Shown: positions 46,733 to 57,185 of the stretch, in pieces | Position numbering within the stretch: the stretch's first letter is position 1 | Layout of the letters: every line of letters starts with the position of its first letter | NCBI RefSeq assembly: GCF_036373705.1 | Contig: NC_089863.1 | Location: forward strand, 6,361,357-6,425,356 | From: Amia ocellicauda | Taxonomy: Eukaryota > Chordata > Actinopteri > Amiiformes > Amiidae | Length of the DNA stretch: 64,000 bases | Direction of reading: 5' to 3' | Position numbers and translations under genes: made by a program | Notes under the pieces: model-generated | Database searches by the model: none | Seen by the model: the letters and a program-made list of their open reading frames with translations, nothing else | What the model was told of the DNA's origin: nothing

Positions 46733-48712
46733 CTGTTGAACAACTTCACCATCTTAATAAACAGAAAATGATACTTTCTGCATGTGTTTGCATTGCTTTC
46801 CAATTTATTAAAATGCAAACAAACATTATTATTAATTTTATACAAATGATATCAGTCTAAATTAGCCTGCTGATCGAGTTTAGCCCGGCGACGACAGCGG
46901 GGCGGAACGTGTGCGCTTGCGCATTAAAGTATCTCTTGCTTATGTTGGTTATTGTGTGTCAGTTCACTCTCCTCCATGTCTGTCTGAGTTTCTGATGCAC
47001 ATTTCTTGCCGCATCCGGCACCTGTGGAATAACCGGGAAGAACGCAAAGCGTCCTAATGATTAAAAATATTGCCGTAAAGAGTGGGATTTGCGACACCAC
47101 GATATTAACGATAGAGCATAATATGAAACGATAGACGTTTTTCTATCATCATAAATGCCCTAAATGCATCAAATGATTTTGACATACAATTAACCATCTA
47201 TACAGCTGTGTTTTCACTGCAGCAATCCAGGTTGAGGACCTCAAAGGCACATTAGCAGTGTCCACCCCCTGGCACTGAACCCTTGACCCTCCACTCAGGA
47301 GTCCAGAGCCCTGACAACTACCACGCACTACTTGGACTACTTGCTCTTGAAAAGTCTAGGTTAATTTCTTCTTACCAATTCTTTCTGCTTCCAGTTTCCG
47401 TGATGATTGGAGGCTTCACCTACAGGAGAAACAAAGCCAGGGATACAACAAATTCACTTTCAGACAAGAACGAATTGCAGACTCACACTGGGACAGCCTG
47501 TACCCTGCCAGAGACTGAGATCTCTCCTTCTCTCTGTGCACAAGCACAGAACCCAACCTACAGCTCACACTACTCACACACCTCACCCCCACCCACATTG
47601 ATCCCAATGGGACTTGAGCACATGTATGACATAAAATAGCGCTGTCATGGGTTGTATGACTAATCATGACACTACAGTGGATAACTATAACGAGAGAGCA
47701 GCCAATGTAGACAGAGAAAGTTCTGACCCTGGGTTGATGTGGCGTCTTCCTGGCAGGGGTCTTGGTTTTCATCCTGGTACTTCGCTTTGGCTCGGGTTTC
47801 TGATCCAGCTTGCTTTTTCTCTGCAACAGTGAGGGAGGAGAATCCAAAAGAGACGGACTCTTTTGAGAGATTTACTGCAGACAGGGTCAATATACTGTGG
47901 AACTATAGTTTTCCCATAGAGGTATTTGCTATAAAATGCATATACAACACCACAGAAAACATTATACCGAGTACAATGGTGTCAACATTGCTACTGGATT
48001 GCAAGTGCTGAAAAGTGTTTTTGCAGAAGTCATAGCTTTAGTGTAGTATGTCGTGCAGTATCAGTAGTTACAGTGTGTATATTTTGTATTGCTGTACTCA
48101 ACCTGCTGTACCTGACTTTGAATTTTCATCTCTTGACTTGCTCCTCTGTCTCTTCTTTCCTGAAATGATACACAGATCACAAATGTTACAATGTAGACAG
48201 ACCTACATCTGACCAGTCCCTGCACTGCTGTCTGGACTATCTGGTCTATCTTGTGCTCTGAGCATAAGCTTATCAGTCGAGCTATTCCACAAATATAAAA
48301 AATCATTAAACATGTTACTAATTAAAACATAAGTTAATTAGGTAAGAAAAGACTACAGGGTGGACCCAGCTGGAGAACTGGGTGACACTGGGAGTTCACA
48401 GGGGCGGCTGACAAACCGGCAATGTTGTCTTTCTGACTGGTCTTCAGGATGAAGGGCTCCAGCAGTTGCAGCATCCTTGGGTCATTCCTGGGTATTTTGG
48501 CCATGATTACTTGGACAGTCTTGATTGAATTCTCCAGGCCGAGGTGACACAGGATGATCTGGGGCAGGTCCTGCTTCAAGGCTTTATCCTTCACCCCCTG
48601 AGGGATCTTATCCAGCAGGGAAAGCATCTTCTTGTATTCCTCCCTTCTCAGCTCATCTATAATATTATACAGAGCCTGGCGCCAGGCACTCTCTGCCTTC
48701 TCAGCAGACATC
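43018..48712 (-). CDS. PYD plus HIN-200-like (AIM2/IFI16-like) protein
   Basis: Nine exons join in consistent phase: 48712-48417 (ATG 48711; donor GTTTGT is weak, so this boundary is provisional), 48159-48112, 47820-47728, 47419-47376, 45982-45941, 45721-45317, 43788-43573, 43453-43415, 43266-43018. Total 476 aa. Residues about 8-90 are a pyrin domain: LRREEYKKM, then [30 protein letters not shown] and [12 protein letters not shown] follow the PYD helix pattern. A Lys/Arg-rich linker ([18 protein letters not shown]) may be nuclear-localising. The 405-nt exon is OB-fold-like ([48 protein letters not shown]). The 216-nt exon is a second OB fold ([29 protein letters not shown]). Order and motifs match the two OB folds of HIN-200, a DNA-binding domain. 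The last ~95 aa are unrecognised. By analogy it would sense nucleic acid and recruit a PYD adaptor; this is inference. A replication-protein-A-type OB origin is the alternative. Confidence 0.65.
44098..44784. other. Intron sequence, right of duplication copy B
   Basis: Part of the intron between the first and second OB-fold exons. No coding signal was found. Confidence 0.5.
44785..45130 (+). pseudogene. Tc1/mariner transposase fragments within the PYD/HIN-like intron
   Basis: Plus-strand decoding gives [19 protein letters not shown] and [10 protein letters not shown] (first catalytic Asp) at 44805-44930. It then jumps to C-terminal residues ([25 protein letters not shown]) at 44955-45125. 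The central part is missing; that part is found at 43930-44097 and 40385-40830, suggesting one Tc1 copy was split and shared by the duplication. Confidence 0.75.
46163..47160. mobile_element. Non-autonomous DNA transposon-like block
   Basis: Begins AGGGCTGGGCGATATGAC, a frequent fish DNA-transposon end, and finishes in CGATAGACGTTTTTCTATC...ATGCCCT, which could be the decayed right end. It contains AT/CA microsatellite (46410-46445) and a (TTA)n(TAA)n tract (46668-46733). No transposase frame. It sits in an intron of the PYD/HIN-like gene. Confidence 0.4.
46668..46733. repeat. (TTA)n/(TAA)n inverted trinucleotide tract
   Basis: TTATTATTATTATTAATAATAATAA is self-complementary around its centre. 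Frames reading I or N runs are artefacts. Confidence 0.9.
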
Positions 48713-48978
48713 CTGGCAAATACAATTTTTAGATCAATTTAAAAGTCACAGTACCAGCTGGGAGCCACAGAGCTGCACTGTTTACAGGGCCTACATGGCA
48801 GAAGACCTGGGAACAAAGATCATTTAGCTCAACAGGAAAGTCAATGTTTTAATCTTATAGATTTTCTTACTGTGTTATTAAGTTTCCCACACTAATTCTT
48901 TAAGATACGTCAGCCTTTTTAACTCAATGACCACAAACTGGTTTTGCACACACAATGCCATTAATTACACTGCACATC

Positions 48979-49200
48979 TAGACCAGTGACTCTCAACTGT
49001 GGTCCTGGGGAACCCCTGTGTCTGCAGGATTTCATTCCAACTTGAACTCTCAATTGGATCCTTACTTGTCTTATGACCACATTTTCCATTGTAAATATTA
49101 AATTCCTTCTTAAACAGATGGAGAGAATTTTGTAATTGAACATTTAAGTGGCGGTTAATGGGGTTGGATTGAAAACCAGCAGACACAGGGTTCTCCCAGG
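48979..49200. mobile_element. Palindromic MITE of the CCTGTGTCTGC family
   Basis: CTGGGGAACCCCTGTGTCTGCAGGATTTCATTCCAAC at the left is inverted in GTTGGATTGAAAACCAGCAGACACAGGGTTCTCCCAG at the right, leaving about 110 bases between. Arms of the same family occur near 1797 and 29880. Non-coding. Confidence 0.75.
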
Positions 49201-49778
49201 GAGGCAGCTACACATATGGACTTAGTTAAAAAGGACACATATAGATTGTTAATATATTGTTCATTTTCATTGTATTCTATTTAGACAATTCTCAATCAAT
49301 TAAGATTATAACACCAATATATTATGTAACCCCATATAGTTATGTATGCAGGAGTACATGTATGTCAATAAATGTATCTGCGTAAGTACTGTATATAGCC
49401 TAAGTATCTAAGAAGGAGGAGTTTGACCCATTCAATACGAAGAAGCTCTCGGGTCGTTGGTGTCAGGTCGTTGTCCAAGGTCCTGACTCACTGTCCTGCG
49501 CGCCTGCACAAGACAGGACGCGTATGCTGGGGTACACGCACAGGCCTGGGCGGTTTATGACGTTTACAGAGTATGCTGTGTGTGGCATTTGCTTACTAAG
49601 TAAAACTCAATTCGATCGGTTTCAGCTGACCTGTGCCCTCGAAAACGATGAAAACAACGAAAGTAATTCAAACAGAACCAACGAAACTTAAAAAAAACGA
49701 ACTAGACGTGCTAAATGGACAGCTACCTGTGTTGTTTGTTGGTGTTACATTGACATCATGTTCTCCTTAGTATGTATC

Positions 49779-50610
49779 GGGCGCCAAATGTAAAACAGCG
49801 CACACTTTTTTTCGAGTGTCTTTTTTCACACATTTAACTTAAACCTTGTATTTTTTTTCCACATTTAGTAAATACTTAACCCGTTTTTTCCACATTTATA
49901 AATATTTCGTTTATTTAAATAAATACTTAAATAAATGCTAAATCTGTTTTTGAAAAATAAATATTTATCCCTTGATTAAATATTTGGCAAAATCCTAAAT
50001 CTCTGAGTCACAAAATAAATGTATAGTTTTTAAATAAATATTTAGTCTAAATACAAATGTTAATTGTAAATGTTAAATATAAATGTTAATGTTAAATATA
50101 AATATAAATGTTAAATGTAAAAGTTAAATATAAATGTTAAATATAAATATAAATGTTAAATGTGGAGTTTGCAAAATAAAAATATAGCTAACATGCAAAT
50201 GTTGCCCCGCCCCTCTGGTCAGTCAGCCTCTCAGCCTCTATATAGTAGCTATATATTTATTTTGCAAACTCCACATTTAACATTTATATTTATATTTAAC
50301 ATTTGCATTTAACATTTATATTTAACTTTTACATGTAACAATTATATTTAGATTTAACTTTTAGATTTAGACTAAATATTTATTTAAAAAATATATATTT
50401 ATTTTGTGACTCAGAGATTTAGGATTTAGTTAAATATTTAATCAAAGGATAAATATTTATTTTTCAAAAACGGAGATTTAGCATTTATTTAAGTATTTAT
50501 TTAAATAAACGAAATGTTTATAAATGTGGGAAAAACAGCTTAAGTATTTACTAAATGTGTGAAAAAAGACACTCGAAAAAAAAGTGTGCGCTGTTTTACA
50601 TTTAGCGCCC
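49779..50610. mobile_element. 830-bp fold-back element with ~400-bp inverted arms
   Basis: Left end GGGCGCCAAATGTAAAACAG and right end CTGTTTTACATTTAGCGCCC are inverted. The complementarity continues through the AT-rich arms (CACACTTTTTTTCGAGTGTC, AAATATTTATCC, TCTGAGTCACAAAATAAA) to a centre near 50190-50240. No transposase. A clean TSD is not visible. Confidence 0.85.
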
Positions 50611-51464
50611 CATAAGTGTGAACACCACAGCGGATCGTTTCCAACATATTTTGTGCAGCCTTTGCATAATCTCTGGGGCCGCCGGCCCGTCCAGGTGAGC
50701 TTTTTGGTCGCTTAAAACGCCGACGTCATAAGCCCGGTGAAAGGGTTCAAACAGTACACAAATAAATGTAGAATTATTTTAATTAGGTATTTAACAGCTC
50801 AGGTGCAACGAACACCATATGTCACCGAGGACTGGAGTTGCCGGAGAAAAACAAACAAAAAACAGGCCTCAATACCAACAGGACTGCTTATGCCTACTGG
50901 TCTGTGAAGGGTTAAGCGTGCAGAGAGCCGGAGCCCGGTGTGTTTCTATAAAAAGCACAGAATGAGTTGCTCAGACCGCAGACACGGCTCGGCGAAATGT
51001 GACAGCAGCGGTGTCCCTGCAACAAAGGTTTATATCGAAATAAGGGAAAGGGCTATTTTATTATCATTTGTCGGTAGCTGTATTGTATTTTATAAACAAA
51101 TTATAACCGTAGAGAACATTTGGGAGCACACAATTAAATAAAGTATGATTGATTAAGTTTTGTAGTTTATTTTAGTGTTTCCAAAAAGGGAATCTTAATA
51201 CATTGTACTTTCCCGTACATGCAAATCCCAATGATAAACGATACACACTAAGCGCGATTTAGAATCGTTACCTTGTTCAGTTGAACATTGAGTCTGTTAT
51301 TATTAGCTCAGTGCAGACTGCATGTTTTAGTTGAGGTTGTTATTTTCGCTTTTCCACATTCATCACACGAAATTAAGTTTACCTGTGGGGCGGGAGCTGG
51401 CTTATCTATGTAATTACGAGCACCAGTTTATTTAATAAATAAAGGCAAATATGTATACACCTAC
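50611..51464. other. Non-coding stretch left of the candidate divergent promoter
   Basis: No recognised exon. The 50690-50940 stretch has some CpG, but there is no splice context I trust. Confidence 0.4.
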
Positions 51465-51560
51465 CTTACTTAATACGAGTATACCAGCCAGATCAACGAC
51501 ACACGTTTGAGTCTGCAGCTTTTCTTTTTCAATTTGGCGCTCAACTTATAATGACGCAGA
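51465..51560 (-). promoter_or_regulatory. Candidate 5' non-coding exon of PYD/HIN-like gene with ISRE-like site
   Basis: A minus-strand donor (AGTAAG followed by GTAGGTGTA, exon end 51465) lies upstream of the acceptor at 48714-48713 that precedes the PYD ATG by one base. GAAAAAGAAA (minus strand, 51521-51530) fits the GAAANNGAAA core of interferon-stimulated response elements. The exon is an inference; no transcript evidence is available. Confidence 0.3.
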
Positions 51561-52073
51561 TATGCTTCCGCTTACTGGCCATGACTCATTTCAGGACTTC
51601 AGTGGGTTGATCCCAGAGGAGCTCTTGTCTCTCTCGTTCTCCTGTTTTCTCCCACATTGGTATAAACGTATGACTGCAGCCTTTCGAGCGACGGGTATTC
51701 ATTTGGGCATAAAACAGAATTAATGTTAAAGTCGCCAAGTCCAAGTCCAAAACTGCCTCCACTCCCCGCGTTAAATGCTTAGAGAGCCACACGTACCAAG
51801 CAGCAGTTTAAACTCGTTTGAGAAAGTTTGCCTTTGTGTGGGTTTTAAGTTGTGTTTATTGCAATAGTGCACGTGTCATAATGGGCAGCATTTGGATAAG
51901 GGGTTGGCTATATTATATTATTTAAAATGGGTACAATATTTATTTATTTATTTATTTATTTATTTATTATTACCTATAGTTTGCAGTGCAACTGTGGATG
52001 CACTTTTGGTTTCGATTATTTCTAAAGACGAAACGCCAGCAGAGTGTATATTCAATTGAACTGTGCGCTGTAG

Positions 52074-52133
<60 letters not shown>

Positions 52134-52299
52134 TTGTTTACATACATTCTCTCACACCACAAATTGTCTCACATCCTTCTTCTGCTTCCTAAAACTTTCA
52201 ATAACACAATTGAGCGGGAAAATTGAATTTCATATTCGGAACAGTGCGCATTTATCTTTAGCCACGGGACATGTAGGTCGCCTTTTAACTATTACAGCG
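51561..52299. other. Interval between the two candidate divergent first exons, (AAT)n
   Basis: Holds (TTTA)n at 51939-51968 and a long (AAT)n at 52074-52133. No gene. Confidence 0.5.
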
Positions 52300-52430
52300 G
52301 GTTACACAGGAGTAAGTGTCGGTCCTTCACTTTAACCGTGCGAACCGGGTACAGTGGTGCAGAGACGCACTGACCGAGGAGTCGACAACCGGAGGCTACA
52401 CACGAAGTTTGAGCTAAAACTTTTCCAAAG
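52300..52430 (+). promoter_or_regulatory. Candidate 5' non-coding exon of the CARD gene
   Basis: CpG-containing segment (GTGCGAACCGGG, GACGCACTGACCGAGGAGTCGACAACCGG) ending in a good donor (CCAAAG followed by GTAACT at 52431). It could splice to an exon near 57186. The link to the CARD gene is positional only. Confidence 0.3.
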
Positions 52431-52642
52431 GTAACTCACTACATTGGGTCTATATCTATATTAAGATGCTACTTCTAATACTACTAAATACAGATATATT
52501 TTCTGAGCCTTCTTTATAGATGCTATATAGCAAAACAATTCGTAGTTAAAGGCTATAGTTAATAAAGCCACAGCTCTACGCATGTAGATAATAATTACGA
52601 TGGAAAGAAAAACGAACATAACAATGTTATGTACGTTTTTTG

Positions 52643-52644
<2 letters not shown>

Positions 52645-52716
<72 letters not shown>
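52645..52716. repeat. (ATT)n(AGT)n compound microsatellite
   Basis: TTATTATTATT passes directly into AGTAGTAGTAGT. The poly-Ile/poly-Ser frame on plus and poly-Leu/poly-Ile frame on minus are artefacts. Confidence 0.95.
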
Positions 52717-52717
<1 letters not shown>

Positions 52718-53004
52718 TAATATTATTTACATTCCAATTAATGAATCTGTGTAACATCAGTGCAATGACATCAAGCACAGTGCTGGAACATTAATTCCAA
52801 ACAGAAACTATTCAGCAGATAGAAAAATGTTTCGCAGTTTACTGAGTGTATGTTTTAGTTATTTCAAGGTCGTCGAAAATGCAACAAAGAGTTTTGGTTC
52901 AATGCAGAGCAGAAATCTAGATAAGTTTGTTTAATAATACACCTCTGAAAAAGGCTGAACCTGCTATATGTACATACCAGATTTACAATGTGCAATGCAT
53001 GATT

Positions 53005-54150
53005 ATTATTATTAGGGGTTGCTGGAACCCTATTGTTATTGTTAGGATTATTCTTATTCTTATTATTTTTCCGCCGTTTTTTTCAAAAGCCTATAAAAAA
53101 CAAACCGCTTGACGAAAACTCATGAAATTTCATACAGTGATAGATGGCTATGTAGTGCTATGCCATATGGAGGCCATATGTCACATGGTCTGGTGGCCAT
53201 AGTGGCTTAAGTGACACATTTTGGAAAATCTAGAAAAATCTTCTTCTCCGAGACCGCAGACGGTACAGATGTGAAACTTGGTGTGTGATGTTATGTTATG
53301 TTATGTTATGTTATGTTATGTTATGTTATGGCCTATATTCAGATTTGTTCAAAAAAAGTCGATAAGTCACATGGTTTAGCAGCCATATTGGATTGGCCAG
53401 AAATCTTCAAATATCTTCTTCTCCGAAACAGTTGGTCCGATTGATACGAAACACGTGACCTTGGCTAGCTCCTCTATCAGATTTGTTCAAGGCAAGTTGA
53501 TTGAAGAAACAAGATGGCCACCATGAGCCAATCAAATTTCAAAGATGGTCAAGTTGGAAATAAATGCATATGGTGCAGTATGGAACTATGTTAGAATGTA
53601 TTGGACTGATTGTTACTTGACAGGATTGATCCCATAAGCAATATGGTGGTCACATGTTATTATTATTATTACTATACTTATTTTGTCTTCTCTTTCACCA
53701 GAATATGTTCAAATGCCTATAACTTTGGAACCACACTCTAAAAATTCACCAGACTTGGCATGGATGTAGGGGTCTATGGCATGGTCACTTGATCACAAAA
53801 TGGCGGCATAATGTAACATGGTTTGGTAGCCATCTTGATTGTAGTCCAAATAAAAATATATAGTTTTCAAATATAGTTTTTCTCAGTAACATTAAAGAGT
53901 TGAGCAATGACACTTATTGTACATATTGCGCTTATGTTAGTACTTAATTTGGCTATTTCCAAAAATGTATAAGTCACACGGTATGGCAACCATCTTGGAT
54001 TATGCTGCAAACACTTCAGCCTCGATTTCTCATAAACCCTTAAACTGGCTGATGTGTGCTTTGGTATACAGTATCTTTGGACTGTGTTCTACACATATTC
54101 TAAAAGTAAAGTTCCTACATAAAGAAACATGGCAGTAATGAACAAAAGAT
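53005..54150. repeat. Degenerate dispersed repeat with (TTATG)n
   Basis: Starts ATTAGGGGTTGCTGGAACCCTATTG and contains repeated phrases (CATATGTCACATGGTCTGGTGGCCAT, ATCTTCTTCTCCGARACCG, CTCCTCTATCAGATTTGTTCAA) that recur diverged at 55690-56060. (TTATG)n with about nine units lies at 53290-53330. No coding content. Confidence 0.7.
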
Positions 54151-54329
54151 TTTGACTTACTGTAAATTTTGTTCAATTTTAAGCCTGCAATGACACACTG
54201 TCACCACTGGTAGCAGCATATACCACAAACAGGACAGACATCTTGGGCATGCACATCGTAACAACAAAGCACTATCAGTCACTTGCAACAATATTAGAGT
54301 GGAAACTATTGTTTTAAACACAGAGGCAC

Positions 54330-55430
54330 TTCTGCATGCAAATACAAATAGTGTAAACTGAGATGTGTTTGTAGTGAGGGGTGTTTCAGCTGTAGAGACC
54401 GTGAAGGAAAACGAGGGAGAAACCGAAAGTGAAAGAAAAAATATTCTTAAATGTGATTCTCAACACACTGTAATGCAAGGTATTAAAGTAAATACATGAA
54501 AATCAACAGTGGTACAACAGCAATGTTAATGATGCAACACGGGGGGCTCGACTTTGTCCTCTTCTCTCTCAGTGAAATCGTAACTTATGGTGACATGTCT
54601 GTGCAGAATCACTTGGTCTTTGCTGTAGCGTTGAAAGGGTGAACATGAGAAGTTTCCTGTGTGAGCTACACCCGAAAAAACGGACATACTCGGTCAGGCG
54701 CAATAGTAAAGACGAATTGCTGCTATTTGCCCCTTAGTGATATACTTTGCTTTTCCAGGTGTAAGTATATATAACGCATCAAATAAACATCTAAATAAGG
54801 TTTAGACGGTAACTATGAATGTATAATCTGCAGCAGTTGTGAGCTGCTTACAGTTTATTTTTTATTTGGTTGGTTTGTTTTAGTACGCAAACGAGTCAGG
54901 GATTCTTTCAGCTATAGTAAAAAAATAACGGAATCAAACCGAATGTGTAACAAAACACTATAATTAAATGTAATCAACAACACACAGCAATACAAGATAT
55001 TTAAATACACACAGGATAATTAACAGTCGTACAACAGCAATGACTTTGCCGAATCTGTAGCGGTGGATTATTGCTTTCAATTGAAAGTCATTTCAAACTG
55101 AGATCGGCTGGATCCTGCATCAGTTCCTGATTAAATAGTTAACGATGCAACACGGGGGGACGACTTTGTCCTCTTCTCTTTCAGTGAAATCGTAACTTAT
55201 GGTGACGTGTTATATACTCAACTGTGAACAATATTAATAATTGTAGATATTTGACCCTTAATGAAAAAACATTGCATTTACAAGCTGTAATTATATATAA
55301 CGTGCACAATCAATGTGACAACAAAATGAAACACAGTAAGCAACTAAATGAGGTTTAGTGATGGTAACTGTGAATTGAAAACCTGCAGCAGTTCTATACA
55401 AGTTTTTAGATTGATGTACACAAACGAGAC
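54330..55430. repeat. Two diverged tandem units of ~520-600 bp
   Basis: GATGCAACACGGGGGGNCGACTTTGTCCTCTTCTCTYTCAGTGAAATCGTAACTTATGGTGAC occurs at about 54531 and 55143. The phrases TTTCAGCTRTAG (54384/54907), GTACAACAGCAATG (54512/55030) and CTGCAGCAGTT (54830/55383) keep the same order. Non-coding. Unit 1 carries the ISRE-like site. Confidence 0.8.
54419..54438 (+). promoter_or_regulatory. ISRE-like triple GAAA element
   Basis: GAAACCGAAAGTGAAAGAAA matches GAAANNGAAANNGAAA, the IRF/ISGF3 recognition pattern. The homologous place in tandem unit 2 (AAACCGAATGTG, 54936-54947) is degraded. It lies in the spacer between the PYD/HIN-like and CARD genes, 5.7 kb and 2.8 kb from their coding starts. 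Confidence 0.4.
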
Positions 55431-55689
55431 TTGTAGAATAAAGTGTTTACTCATTTATCATGATACCAGAGCTATTTATATTATAACTCTTTTAATTAAA
55501 AATGATACATTGAAATCAAATCAGGGTAGTTGATACTTAATACTGGCTTGTACTTTAACACATGTGGCCACAAGAGGGGGAACTTGACCGTGAAAACCGA
55601 TTTTGTCAAAATGTGCCATCATCTGATTTATATGATTAGGAGTCTGAAACCATACATTTCTTGACTGGAATCACCTAGAAGCCTCAATA

Positions 55690-56111
55690 GTATTATTATT
55701 ATTATTATTATTATTATTTCTCTGCCATTATTTTCAAAAGCTTATACAAACAATACAGTTGATGCAGTGATACACAGCTGTGTAGAGTGATGCCATATGC
55801 AATATGGAATCCATATGTCAAATGGGCTGGTGGCCAGTTTGGTTTAAGTGACACATTTTGCACAATTTTCAATCGTCTTCTTCTCTGAAACCGCAGGTAC
55901 GATTGATGTGGAATTTTGTACACATGCCCTTGGCTAGATCCTCCATCAGATTTGTTAACGGCAATATGATTGATGAAACGAGATGGTTGCCATGAGCCAA
56001 TCAAATTTGAGGAATGTTTAAATGGCATAAGGTGTCATAAAAAGCAGTTTTGAAGTACATTAGAATGTGTTAGAATGAATGGTACTGTGTAGATGTGTAC
56101 TTGGACCCCTG

Positions 56112-56161
<50 letters not shown>

Positions 56162-56165
56162 TACC
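55690..56165. repeat. Second degenerate copy of the 53-kb repeat, bounded by (TTA)n and (AAT)n
   Basis: (TTA)n at 55690-55720 and (AAT)n at 56115-56161 bracket a diverged copy of phrases from 53100-53600 (CATATGTCAAATGGGCTGGTGGCCA, CTTCTTCTCTGAAACCGCAGGTAC). No gene. Confidence 0.7.
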
Positions 56166-57185
56166 AGTTTCGTGGTTTGTACGTGGCAATTAAGCAGCTT
56201 CAGGGAAAGTACAAGTTCCAATATTAGCATGAGCATGTAGGATTGCAGTATTGTCTCAGGAACCATTACTAACTCCCTGGCTTGCCGGAACTAACCAGCT
56301 AATGCTAACTCGGCTCCAGAGTACATAGTGCGCCTGCCAGCGTCTTGGATGAGTATCGTAACAATACCCAAGTTGATAGTTGTCTCTTTTCCAAAATGCA
56401 GAAACCTAAATCATTGCATTTCGCAGGTTATACAACTTTAAATTAAATTAATAAATACAAACTAATTTTAAGTATTTTCATTATCTTTTGCTTGCTTCTT
56501 GTAACTGCAATTGCGTTGGATTTTATTCAATTTTATACAGCTAATTGACAGTTGGGTCATTTAGATTTTTTTAATGGAATGCAGTGCTTTTTACATTTTT
56601 ACTGAATTAAACGATATCTCTCAGAATTAAGCTAAATATCAACAGATGTATAAACAGATTTTAAATATATAAATTAAATCTTAAATATTAACTTCAAATA
56701 TACATGTTTAACTTAAATATGAAATATGGACTTCAGATATAAATATTTAAATTAAATATTAAATCTTCACTTAAATATATATCTGATTTAGATATTTAAT
56801 AAATTGGAAGTTTATTTGTTAAGTGAACGTATTCTTCATGCCAACTGTCAGTACAGCTGTCAGCGGTGCAGTAATAAACGGGTCACTGCCATTTAAATAG
56901 GTTTGTTACACTCAGCAGCACTTAAGAGTAGTCTTAGTACTCTAACCTAGAACAGTGAGATACACAACTAACTGACAGCATTGTTCCCAAGTCACAGCGA
57001 TGAACAGACAGTATTTGATTGGAGAATTATGACACATTAACAGTCCGCCAGCACAGCCACAAACCTGCTACGCCAAAACAGCGGTCCCCTGCACAGATGA
57101 TGTCATGGTAATTCACTCAAACACTATGAGTACTTGTGCAAAATGTGATGTCATATATTAACCTTTTCAGTTAACCTGTTCAGAA
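56166..57185. other. Non-coding stretch upstream of CARD gene start
   Basis: AT-rich (TTAAATAT-type phrases at 56640-56800). No recognised exon before the ATG at 57186. Confidence 0.45.

Noticed and set aside
24913-48712. FMO next to a PYHIN-like gene as evidence of synteny with human 1q23-q24
   Set aside because: The FMO here looks GS-OX-like and not an FMO1-5 orthologue, and no other shared marker is visible, so the parallel is too weak.
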